Below, piece after piece: positions 54,162-63,600 of a stretch of DNA of 64,000 bases; the first letter of the stretch is position 1; the number at the start of each line of letters is the position of its first letter. The position numbers and the translations under genes were made by a program. The notes beneath the pieces were generated by a model. It had not been told where the DNA came from, did not search any database, and saw only the letters and a list, made by a program, of their open reading frames with translations. Origin of the DNA: Acetobacter thailandicus (lineage in GTDB: Bacteria > Pseudomonadota > Alphaproteobacteria > Acetobacterales > Acetobacteraceae); contig NZ_WOSV01000003.1 of NCBI RefSeq assembly GCF_011516655.1, positions 347,908-411,907 on the forward strand, in the 5' to 3' direction.

Positions 54162-54722
54162 ATGTCCAGTTTTCATTTCCGGCCATTACGCTCAAAGTCC
54201 CATAAAACGATTAAACTCTTCACAGCAGCCCTGTCTCTTGTCGTAGCTCAGGCAACTCTGCCTGCTTACGCACATGCAGAAAGCGGTGGTGATGTTCCGC
54301 AGATTAGCGACCTGAAGTTTGCCGCTGCAGTTCATCCTTACGCTTCTCCTGAGGCTGCACCGCAGGCAGTAAAGGATGCTTTTGAAGAAGCACAAAAAAC
54401 AGACAAACTGGTTATGCTGATTTTTGGTGCTAACTGGTGCCCTGACTGCCTGATGCTTGAAGGCGCTTTAAAAAATGCATCCGTTGCACCATGGGTAAAT
54501 AAGAATTTTGCCATCGCAAATATTAACGTCGATCATTTTCAGTACAATACAGACATTGCTGCAAAATTTGGCGTTAAAATTAAAGCCATTCCTCTTGTTC
54601 TGGTTATCACCCCCGCTGGCAAAGTGCTTAACAGTGACGGTACGCTGGCACTGGGCGAAGCCAGGAGTATGTCGGCACAGGCTATGGTGAATAAGCTCAA
54701 CGAATGGAAAAACCGGCGATAA
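54162..54722 (+). CDS. Exported thioredoxin-fold protein
   Basis: A 186-aa protein with a signal peptide (hydrophobic TAALSLVVAQATL, cleavage after AYAHA). The redox motif is WCPDC in LIFGANWCPDCLML, and cis-Pro lies in KAIPLVLVI. The fold resembles DsbD-gamma/thioredoxin_7. It is expected to reduce or oxidise disulfides in the periplasm. It starts 30 bases after the zinc-finger gene, perhaps in one unit. Confidence 0.87.
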   Translation: MSSFHFRPLRSKSHKTIKLFTAALSLVVAQATLPAYAHAESGGDVPQISDLKFAAAVHPYASPEAAPQAVKDAFEEAQKTDKLVMLIFGANWCPDCLMLEGALKNASVAPWVNKNFAIANINVDHFQYNTDIAAKFGVKIKAIPLVLVITPAGKVLNSDGTLALGEARSMSAQAMVNKLNEWKNRR

Positions 54723-54770
54723 CACCGGATGATCCGGACTTCTCACTTATCACATTCAGGGAAATGATAA

Positions 54771-55607
54771 ATGACTCTGCCACAAGTTACTCTGAGCGAT
54801 GGCACGACACTGCCAGCTATCGTATTTGGCACCTATAAACTTAATGGTGCCTCCGGCGTTGAAGCAATGAAAAATGCTATTGATGTTGGTTATACCGGGC
54901 TGGATAGTGCCTTCAACTATGAGAATGAGGGTGCTCTTGGCAGAGCCTTGCGCGAGTGTGGGCACAAGCGTGAAGATCTCCGCATCAGTTCAAAGCTGCC
55001 AGGCCGGCACCATGCCTATGATGAGGCTCTGGCAACGATTGAGGAATCTCTCTACCGTGCTAATGTTGAATATTACGACATCTACTTCATTCACTGGCCG
55101 AACCCGAAAGTGGGTAAATATGTCGAAGCATGGAAAGCACTGATAGAGGCCAGAAAACGCGGCTATGTGCGCTCTATTGCCGTCTGCAATTTTTTACCGG
55201 AACATCTTCAGCGTCTGCAGGATGAAACAGGCGTACTCCCTTCAGTTAATCAGATTGAGCTGCACCCTTATTTTCCACAGGCCGAAGCACGTGCCTGGCA
55301 CAAAAAACATCATATCGTCACACAATCCTGGAGTCCCCTGGGGCGTGCTAATGATATTTTGCAAAACCCTGTTCTGAACACTATCGCGCAAAAACTGAAT
55401 AAAAGCATTTCGCAGGTTATTCTGCGCTGGCACCATCAGCTTGAATGTATTCCTCTTCCTAAAGCTTCGGGTCGCAAACATCAGATTGAAAATATGTCAA
55501 TTTTTGACTTCAGCCTTTCTGATGAGGATATGAAGGCTATTGCTTCTCTGGCTCGCCCTGATGGGCGCACCTTTAATCAGGATCCTTCTTTTTACGAAGA
55601 ATTCTGA
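54771..55607 (+). CDS. Aldo/keto reductase
   Basis: A 278-aa cytoplasmic NADPH-dependent enzyme. The catalytic tetrad is visible: Asp and Tyr in LDSAFNYENEGALG, Lys in SSKLPG and His in YFIHWPNP. The cofactor end has PLPKASGRKHQIEN. The close bacterial relatives are 2,5-diketo-gluconate reductases, which is of interest in an acetic acid bacterium, but the substrate is not decided. It starts 48 bases after the thioredoxin gene and is followed by an inverted repeat at 55601-55627. Confidence 0.9.
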   Translation: MTLPQVTLSDGTTLPAIVFGTYKLNGASGVEAMKNAIDVGYTGLDSAFNYENEGALGRALRECGHKREDLRISSKLPGRHHAYDEALATIEESLYRANVEYYDIYFIHWPNPKVGKYVEAWKALIEARKRGYVRSIAVCNFLPEHLQRLQDETGVLPSVNQIELHPYFPQAEARAWHKKHHIVTQSWSPLGRANDILQNPVLNTIAQKLNKSISQVILRWHHQLECIPLPKASGRKHQIENMSIFDFSLSDEDMKAIASLARPDGRTFNQDPSFYEEF

Positions 55608-55682
55608 AACTGAATGATATTCAGAATACATTCCGTGTTATGCTTTCGTCAGATATAACAACTTACGGAAAATGTAATCTAT

Positions 55683-56645
55683 ATGGCGCTACCCACCTCT
55701 CCCGCGCTTCGTGGTCCGGTACTCCCGGCACTGATCGCCACAGCGGGAGACAGTGCCCGCCAGCGCTTTATGGAATTTTTTGCCGCGCAAATACGCAATC
55801 CTAATACGCGGCGGGCTTATGCAAGAGCTGTTTCCGGTTTTCTGTCCTGGTGTGATGACCATCATATCCGCCATCTGCCCGACATCACTCCGTTGCATGT
55901 TGCAACCTGGGTGGAGCTGGAAAACCGCAGAGTGTCAGCACCCAGTGTGAAGCAGGCACTGGCTGCCCTTAAACATATTTTTGACTGGCTGGTAACCGGG
56001 CAGATTATACCAACAAACCCGGCAGCCTCTGTACGTGGGCCTGCACATAGTGTGCGCGTTGGTAAAACACCTGTGCTTGAAGCTCATGAAGCACGGGCCT
56101 TACTGGATTCTATAGATACATCAACCAGTTCGGGCCTGCGGGACAGAGCTTTAATTGCACTCATGGTTTTTTCATTCGCGCGCATTGGTGCTGCTTTATC
56201 TATGCGGGTAGAGGATGTCTTTATTCAAAATCGCCGCCTGTGGGTACGTCTGAACGAAAAGGGTGGAAAACAACATGCCATGCCATGCCACCACACACTT
56301 GAAGAGTATCTGCATGCTTACCTTGACGGTACAGGACTGGCAGACACCCCAAAAAGCTGGCTTTTTTGCACAATTAAACGCGGAACAAAGCATTTTTCTC
56401 AAAACCGCCTGGAACAGCCTGATGCCTACGCCATGGTCAGGCGCCGGGCAAAAGCCGCCGGTATCAAGACAGCAATAGGCAACCATACATTTCGGGCCAC
56501 TGGCGTAACCACTTACCTTAAAAATGGTGGTACCCTCGAAAATGCGGCCGCTATGGCCAACCACTCCTCCACCCGTACGACGCAGCTTTATGACCGCAGA
56601 CGGGACGATATCTCACTTGATGAAGTAGAACGCATCAGATTATAG
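55683..56645 (+). CDS. Tyrosine recombinase, stand-alone, XerC/D-like size
   Basis: A 320-aa recombinase. It has a core-binding SAM-like N-terminal domain (NPNTRRAYARAVSGFLSWCD) and a catalytic domain with Arg in FARIGAAL, His/Arg in HTFRATG, His in NHSSTRTT and Tyr in QLYDRR. It is not close to a tRNA or a visible att repeat. An inverted pair ATTCCGT/ACGGAAA lies just upstream. It is more like recombinases of integrons or plasmid resolution systems than the chromosomal XerC/D, but this is only an impression. Confidence 0.85.
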   Translation: MALPTSPALRGPVLPALIATAGDSARQRFMEFFAAQIRNPNTRRAYARAVSGFLSWCDDHHIRHLPDITPLHVATWVELENRRVSAPSVKQALAALKHIFDWLVTGQIIPTNPAASVRGPAHSVRVGKTPVLEAHEARALLDSIDTSTSSGLRDRALIALMVFSFARIGAALSMRVEDVFIQNRRLWVRLNEKGGKQHAMPCHHTLEEYLHAYLDGTGLADTPKSWLFCTIKRGTKHFSQNRLEQPDAYAMVRRRAKAAGIKTAIGNHTFRATGVTTYLKNGGTLENAAAMANHSSTRTTQLYDRRRDDISLDEVERIRL

Positions 56646-57170
56646 CGACATCGAGGTGCTGGTCATTAAACGTGATTGTTTCTGGCCCATCTGGCAAATA
56701 ACCTGAGGGGATTGCTTTGGACGCGTTTATTGCTCCGGAGGTTTAAAACCGGAGCATTTTGTACCTGATGTATATGATTTGGTTGCGGGGACCTGCGGCC
56801 AATGAAAAAGCTGAGCACCGATACCGAACGGCAGATCGTTGATGAAGGCAATAAGACGACGTATCAGGCCGTTTTCATCGAATTCCTATTTCTCGTTGCC
56901 ATAGAACCGGAAACACCGCTCTTCCTCGTCATGCCACTCATAGGCAAAACGCACTGAGATCCTGTTCTCCCTGTGCCCGGACCTCCTTTGACATGAGATT
57001 ACCACACTCAGAAGGCATAAATTTAATATTTATAACCTATAGCACCTAAACGGAAAAAACCCTCATAAGAGCCATCAGGAAAATCAACTTCCCATCACTC
57101 TGATGTCAGAAATAAATTACAATAACCAGAAGATCTTCTATCCCGCCGGATGATTAAAAAATGGTGATGT
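56646..57170. other. Intergenic region with a DUF1348 remnant
   Basis: About 525 bases. It holds the remnant described at 56727-56972 and, to its right, the promoter region of the pectinase gene. No intact gene. Confidence 0.6.
56727..56972 (-). pseudogene. DUF1348 (NTF2-like) protein remnant
   Basis: On the minus strand the translation reads NRISVRFAYEWHDEEERCF, FYGNEK, then an in-frame TAG in place of the expected Trp codon, then EFDENGLIRRLIAFINDLP. This is the C-terminal half of the DUF1348/SnoaL-like family (RFAYEWHDDSG...GNENWEFD). The N-terminal half is missing. A dead gene fragment. Confidence 0.75.
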
Positions 57171-59354
57171 ATGGCGAAAAAAGCTTCCCTTTCGATAAGT
57201 CACACTACGTTCTTTATTCTTGCGGCCCTATTACTCGGTATGCCAGGTCATGGAAATGCACAGGATCGTCGCTACATTCGTGAGCCAGAACTGCCTGCCC
57301 ATGTCTGCGTAAAGCTCACATCAGACGATGTACCCGATGCGCACAACCTCCAGGAAGCCATTAATCACTGCCCTTCAGGTCAGGCAGTTCATCTGACCAA
57401 AGGTCTCTTTGTTAGTAACCCACTGGAAATGAAATCAGGCGTGTCGCTCTGGCTGGATAAAGGGGTTATTTTAGCTGCTACTTCAGACCCTCAGGCTTAT
57501 GATCGTGGCACAGGAGCGTGCGGCACCCTCGACAATAAAGGGAAAGGCTGCAAGCCCTTTCTGACATTCCAGGACTATAGCGGTGGAGGCATTTATGGCG
57601 ATGGGGTTATCGATGGTAACGGCGGCCAGGTAATAGAGGGCAAAGATGAAACATGGTGGCAACTGGCACGTCGCGCGCAACGCGAGCATAAACATCAGAA
57701 TGCCCCACGCCTCATTCAACTTAACAACACCCGCGATGTCACCTTCTACCGTGTAACTTTACGCAATTCTCCTAATTTTCATGTTGCTATGAATGGGGTA
57801 AAAAGAGCGACCTTCTGGGGCGTAAAAATCGACGCACCAGCCAGCGCCCGCAACACCGACGGCATTGATCCTGGTAATTCTGAGGATGTTACCATCACTC
57901 AGAGCTTTATCCGTACAGGCGATGATAACATTGCCATTAAAGCTGGGCCAAATGGAGGAACACATAACATCTCCATCACCGACAACCACTTCTACCAGGG
58001 TCACGGTATGTCTATTGGCAGCGAAACACAAAATGGTGTGCATGATATTCTGGTCCGCAATCTGACACTGGACGGAACAACCTCAGGCATTCGCATTAAA
58101 AGCGATGTAACGCGAGGAGGACTGGTAGAGCACATCCTCTATGAGGATGTATGCATGCGCGCAAACCGGTGGGCTGTAAATTTCGATACCAGTTATGATA
58201 AAGAAGCTGTCGGATCTGCTATTCCTGTCTATCGTGATATCACTCTGCGACACGTAACGAGTGACGGTGGCCAGTTGGTAGCGCATGGGTTTGATAAGGA
58301 ACATGCGCTTGATATTACGCTTGATGGTGTGCATTTTCCTGAAAAAAACCAGTGGGATATCAGTAATACCCAGCTGCATACAGGCCCCTTACAGGAAGGA
58401 GCCCCTGATTGCTCAGCTCAGTTCGTCCCATTCCCAGAAAACTCTCCGAAAACTGTTTATACTGTCGGTAGTGGAAAAAGCTTTACCAGTATTCAGAGTG
58501 CTCTTTCAGCTGCTCCGGATGGATCCACCATTGCGATCTATCCCGGCACGTATCGCGAGGTAGTACATGTTACACGCCCTGATATGCACCTGATCGGCAT
58601 GGGACGCACGCGTGAGGAGACAGTGATTGAGGGGGACCGTGCCGCGTTTGAAAGTGGTGGCACCGGAAAATCTGCAATCGTCTTTGCCGAAGGCGATGGT
58701 GACACGCTCGAGCATCTGACAATCACTAACCGCTTCCACTGGAAGCATCCGGATATTACGAAAGACGCCCAGGCTCTGGCTCTTTCAGCAACAGGAGACC
58801 GTCAGCATTTTTCTGATCTGCATCTTACAGGCTATCAGGATACACTTCTGGCAGCCAGTCACGGATGCAGAGAAGACAGAGATTGCCACCCTGCACGCCA
58901 GCTTTATCAGGATAGCCGGATTGATGGTGCAGTAGATTTTATTTTTGGCGATGCTCTTGCCTGGTTCGAAAGAGTGGAATTACACGCCCTCGGACGCCCA
59001 TTTGTCATACTCACGGCCCAGGGGCGGCGTAGTGCGGATCAACCCAGCGGCTATCTGTTTCATCAGTGCAGCATTACTGCCGACAATGATGTTAAGGAAA
59101 TCAGTCTTGGGCGGCCATGGCGCGACTACGCGACCGTCGTTTATAAAGAATGCAGGATGGACCCGCGTGTACTCCCCTCAGGCTTTACGGAATGGAACCA
59201 CCTCAACCGGTTAACTACAGCTCGTTACGGTATTGTGGATGCCAGTGGAACCGGTGCAGCTAAAGGACCACGCGAGCCACACATGCTGGCTGTCAACAAA
59301 GAACTCCGTCAAATGATATCAACGCCTTCTGTTTTTTGGAAAAACAGCCTTTGA
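57171..59354 (+). CDS. Secreted bifunctional pectinase: GH28 polygalacturonase fused to CE8 pectinesterase
   Basis: A 727-aa protein with a signal peptide (cleavage after GNAQ). Residues about 40-420 are a GH28 beta-helix with NTDGIDPGN, TGDDNIAIK, GHGMSIGS and RIKSD, the four GH28 motifs. Residues about 430-715 are a CE8 beta-helix with GYQDTL, GAVDFIFG (catalytic Asp) and LGRPWR. The first part cuts the polygalacturonan backbone and the second removes methyl esters, so the enzyme can work on methylated pectin alone. The two activities are normally on separate proteins. No other pectin genes are near; the divergent-strand protein at 59483 could be its regulator. Confidence 0.92.
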   Translation: MAKKASLSISHTTFFILAALLLGMPGHGNAQDRRYIREPELPAHVCVKLTSDDVPDAHNLQEAINHCPSGQAVHLTKGLFVSNPLEMKSGVSLWLDKGVILAATSDPQAYDRGTGACGTLDNKGKGCKPFLTFQDYSGGGIYGDGVIDGNGGQVIEGKDETWWQLARRAQREHKHQNAPRLIQLNNTRDVTFYRVTLRNSPNFHVAMNGVKRATFWGVKIDAPASARNTDGIDPGNSEDVTITQSFIRTGDDNIAIKAGPNGGTHNISITDNHFYQGHGMSIGSETQNGVHDILVRNLTLDGTTSGIRIKSDVTRGGLVEHILYEDVCMRANRWAVNFDTSYDKEAVGSAIPVYRDITLRHVTSDGGQLVAHGFDKEHALDITLDGVHFPEKNQWDISNTQLHTGPLQEGAPDCSAQFVPFPENSPKTVYTVGSGKSFTSIQSALSAAPDGSTIAIYPGTYREVVHVTRPDMHLIGMGRTREETVIEGDRAAFESGGTGKSAIVFAEGDGDTLEHLTITNRFHWKHPDITKDAQALALSATGDRQHFSDLHLTGYQDTLLAASHGCREDRDCHPARQLYQDSRIDGAVDFIFGDALAWFERVELHALGRPFVILTAQGRRSADQPSGYLFHQCSITADNDVKEISLGRPWRDYATVVYKECRMDPRVLPSGFTEWNHLNRLTTARYGIVDASGTGAAKGPREPHMLAVNKELRQMISTPSVFWKNSL

Positions 59355-59482
59355 AAAACTTATGATTACCGATCAGAGGATAATTTTTAACCGACACAAA
59401 TCATGATACTTCTACAAAAGAACAGTACTTATGTTTTTAGTTTAAAAATCATACTCTCAGTAATGACCTTACCTCTTCCCCC

Positions 59483-60364
59483 TCAGGCTGCGGCACTCGT
59501 CGTGTTATACTGGCGGCAAGCTTCAACATAGGCGTAAGAAACATGGGCAAATTTACGCGCCTGCCACTGATGGTAGTCGCGTACAAGCCGGGCTGATATC
59601 CAGCTTTTTCGGCCTGTTTTACCGAAATCGTTTTCTGTCTCGATTTTTTTCAGAAGCCGCGCGATATTCCCACGCGAAACGCCATAACGCTGCGCCATAG
59701 CATTGGCACTGTCGAGGACAATTTCTATCCGTTCTATGTCGCCTGCGGGTGATTCTGTTACAGACTTAGTCATTTCATTCAGAACGGACATGCCCACCGT
59801 TGTGCTGACAAGTTGTACAATAGACTGCGGTGGTGCTCTTAAAAAAGCATCCTGCAGCATTAATCTGGCAAAAATCGGGTGCATGTGATTAAGGATTTCT
59901 GGCGTTACACGTGTAACCTCACTCCTGCCCGCTCCGTCAATCTGGTCAAGCGCCTGCAAATTGACGCTAAGATAGACATGGAACATCTGCTCAGAAAAAG
60001 CGCTCATCTGATAAGCGCGCACCCGGCCATCCTGACTGGGAATGGCTTCTATATAGCCAAAATTCTGAACTTCCTTGAGGTAATTTGTAACCGTATTCGG
60101 GCTGACCATACTGCTATCTTCAATCAAACCATACAGGTTGGTTGCGGTCAGCGGGGGAGCTGAAGGGTCAACCCGTCGCTGAAAATGTAACAAAAGAGCC
60201 GCATGCGTCAAAACCCATCGTCTTACATCGGCCACGTAACGCACTTCACGCGGCATCTGCTTGTGAATGCTCAGTAATGCCTGATTGCAGAAAGCCAGAC
60301 ATTTCATGAAATGCGGCAATCCAGCGAGCGCCTGAGCTTCATAAACCGGTATATCGCCTGTCAT
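59483..60364 (-). CDS. Putative winged-helix protein of unknown function
   Basis: A 293-aa cytoplasmic protein. A winged-helix-like segment in the middle has LYGLIEDSSMVSPNTVTNYL then EVQNFGYIEAIPSQDGRVRA, typical of MarR/GntR-type wings. A second HTH-like stretch near the C-terminus has AQRYGVSRGNIARLLKKIE. Two such motifs point to a DNA-binding regulator. I chose the ATG at 60364 because GAGGTG lies before it. Its neighbours are the pectinase and the adhesin. Confidence 0.6.
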   Translation of the reverse strand: MTGDIPVYEAQALAGLPHFMKCLAFCNQALLSIHKQMPREVRYVADVRRWVLTHAALLLHFQRRVDPSAPPLTATNLYGLIEDSSMVSPNTVTNYLKEVQNFGYIEAIPSQDGRVRAYQMSAFSEQMFHVYLSVNLQALDQIDGAGRSEVTRVTPEILNHMHPIFARLMLQDAFLRAPPQSIVQLVSTTVGMSVLNEMTKSVTESPAGDIERIEIVLDSANAMAQRYGVSRGNIARLLKKIETENDFGKTGRKSWISARLVRDYHQWQARKFAHVSYAYVEACRQYNTTSAAA

Positions 60365-60514
60365 ACCCACCTCTGCACTTATCCTTCCCATGCGATGACA
60401 CAGTCAGTTGCCTGCTGCCCCCAACATCGCGTTTGTCGCATTTTTGGGGATACCGCAAAATCAATCTTGATACGATATAAAAACTAATCAAAAACAAGGA
60501 AATATTGTGTTTAG

Positions 60515-60538
60515 CCGATCATCTTTAATGAGATCGGT
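60515..60538. other. Inverted repeat upstream of the adhesin gene
   Basis: CCGATC and GATCGG enclose about 12 bases, some 70 bases before the adhesin start. It may be an operator or leader hairpin. Confidence 0.35.
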
Positions 60539-60607
60539 TCGTTGATCATTTCCACTCTGCAGAAGCACCTCTTCCATATCCAGCCCCACAGAACTGAAGA
60601 CTGACTG

Positions 60608-63600
60608 ATGACTTTGACAACCCGCACGCTTCTTCTTGGCATAACCGCCCTCACCCCCGGCTTTGCCTGGGGACAGGCCCTGCCCACGGGCGGCACCTAT
60701 GTAGCGGGGTCTGGCAGTATCAGTACGACAGGGGGCACCACTACAATCGACCAGTCATCCGCACGCGGGGTCATTAACTGGCAGGGCTTCTCCGTCGGAG
60801 CAGGCGCCTCGGTCCGGTTCAACAACGGCAGTGGCGCCACCCTCAACCGCGTAACGGGTGCGCAGTCTTCCTCCCTTTTGGGGCATATAGGCGCCACCGG
60901 CACGGTCTTCCTCATCAATCCCAATGGCGTAGTGATAGGGCCTGGCGGAACAGTAGTGACCGGCGGCAGCTTTATCGCCTCCACGCGTGATACGCCCAAC
61001 AGTACGTTCATGAAGGGGGGCAACGTCATTCTGTCCGGCAGCTCTGCCGGCACTGTCACCAATGCGGGCAAAATCACCAGCACCAGCGGCAATGTAGTGC
61101 TGGTGGGGGCCAGCGTCAGCAACAAAGGTACGGTCAGTGCTGCGGGCGGCACGGCGGCTCTGCTGGCGGGCAATCAGGTGGTGCTGAGCGAGGTCGATGG
61201 CCCATCGGGCATTTATATCGTGGCAGACAGCAAGGCAAAGGGCAACGTAACCAACACCGGGCGGATCAGGGCTGCCGCCGCCACGCTGGCCTCGGCCGGT
61301 GGCAATGTCTACGCGCTGGCGGGCAACCGTGAGGGGCTGGTGCAGGCCACCGGCACCACAAGGGTGAACGGGCAGGTCTGGCTGAGCGCACCCCACGGCA
61401 CAGTAACAGTTGAAAGCACAACGCTAAAGGCCACCAGTGTCGATGGCTCAGGGGGTATCATCCGCGCCAATGGCAGGGCCGTGAACCTTCGCGGTAAAGC
61501 CGTGCTGAATGCCTCGGCCAGCAAAGCCGGACGTAAGGGGGGCCATATCCTTGTCGGCACCGACAGCATGGGCGGCACCAACCTGGCCCGCAGCACCACC
61601 CTGGCTTTGGGCGTTACCCTGAAAGCAACCGGAAAAGGCACAGGAGCTGGCGGCACAATCGAGACCTCGGCCCACACACTGGCCGTGGGAGCTGCTACCA
61701 TCAGTGCCGGGCCTGGTGGCAGCTGGCTGCTCGACCCTGATGACCTGACGATCGACAGTAACGCGGCCAGCACCATCAATAGCGCACTTAACAGCGGTAC
61801 CAATGTAACCGAGCAAACCTCGGCCGCCACCGGCAACATCGCTGGCACTGGCACGAGCAGTGCGGGCAATGGAGATATTCTGCTCAACGCCGCTCTGAGC
61901 TGGAACAGCGCGGCCCGCCTGATCCTGTCCTCCTATCACTCCATCACTCTCAATGCCGATATCACCGTGGGCGGCGCGGGTAAGCTGACCCTGACCACCA
62001 ACAACAACATCGGTGGCACTGGCACAGGAGATGGAACTCTGAACTTCGGCACCTCCAGCGTCCGGTTCACCAGTTCCTCCCTGACCGCCGCCAGCACAAC
62101 GAGCAACAGCCCGCTGACCATCGATGGTCATAGCTACACACTGATTACCAGCCCCGGCGATTTACAGAATGCCGTTGGCGTATCGGGCTATTACGCTCTG
62201 GCCAGACCGCTCGACATGAGCAGTATCAGTAATTTCACGCCTCTGACGCCCGGTGGCTTTACCGGCACCTTTAACGGGCTGGGTAATACCATCTCAAACC
62301 TCGTGATTAATAATAGTGGTGCCGATTCTGTCGGGCTATTCGGGCAGGTAAGCACGGGTGGAACCATCAGGAATGTCGGCCTTATTCAAGCAAATGTGAC
62401 CGACTACGGCGAAGCGACAGGCAGTCTGGCCGGCGTTAATGACGGCACGATCAGCAATGTCTACGCGACTGGGAACGTGACTGATGACGGCGACAACAAA
62501 GGCATCTCTAACACCGCAAGCAGTAATAGCGGAAATGCCGCGGGCGGTCTGATCGGAGTTAATGAGGGAACAATCAGTGATGCTTACGTGACAGAGAACG
62601 TGACCCAAAATAGTATCCTCGGTGGTCACGCTACGGTGGGCGGTCTGGTCGGCCTTAATTACTACGGCACGATCAGCAATGTCTACGCAACGGGAAATAT
62701 GAGGAGCACCAGCTACAACGGGGAGACTGGCGACCTGGTCGGCTATAATTACTACGGCACGATCAGCAATGCCTACGCAACGGGGAACGTGAACGGCACC
62801 GGCGGCACCGGCACCACCAAGACTGGCGGCCTGGTCGGCTCTAATTACTACGGCACGATCAGCAATGCCTACGCGACAGGAAATGTGACTGGCAGCGCCC
62901 TCAGCGAGGTTGGCGGTCTGGTCGGCTATAATAGCGGGTCGATCAGCAATGCCTACGCAACGGGAAATGTGACTGGTCGCTACGGCCCTGCAGGCGGCCT
63001 AGTCGGCTATAATTACTACGGCACGATCAGCGATGTCTATGCAACGGGAAATATGACTGGTAACTACCTTCCGGGCGCTCTGATCTGCGTTAATTACGGC
63101 ACGCTCAACAATGCCTACTTTGACACCAGTACTTCCGGCACCACAGTGGGCATTAGAGCGGGCAACATGTCGGGCGGCAAGGGCCTGACTACTGTGCAGT
63201 GGCTGACCGAAGGGCCGATGGTTAGCGGCAGTCCTTACAGCTTCACCGATCCGGGTGCCTGGGTTTCAGGTTCGCCTTATCCGATACTTGCCGCCCTGCC
63301 CCATATTGTGATCAGCAGCACAGGGGCACAGACTTACGGGCAGAGTGCCTTTTCTGTCAGTAGTCTCACCTTCACAGATCAGAACAGCAATAACGCATCG
63401 TCCCTCGTGGATACAAGCAACCTGAAATGGTATAGCCCGCTTCTCTCATCGACGAGCAATGCCGGAACAACGGGGGCCATGTATGGCACCGGCGCCACGG
63501 CAAAGGGTTATCAAATCACCTATCAGGCTACTGATACTGTCAGCAAGGCCGCCCTGGCCATTACCGCCCTGAACCAGACCGGCATCTATGGACAGAACCC

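Noticed and set aside
60697..62131. Several long minus-strand open frames rich in Pro, Val and Ala or Gly and Asp
   Set aside because: They mirror the Gly/Thr/Ala codon repeats of the adhesin on the plus strand, which has signal peptide and TPS domain motifs.
62400..63115. Regularly spaced repeats that could suggest a CRISPR array
   Set aside because: Units are not identical, spacing varies and all are in frame in the adhesin gene as GLUG repeats.
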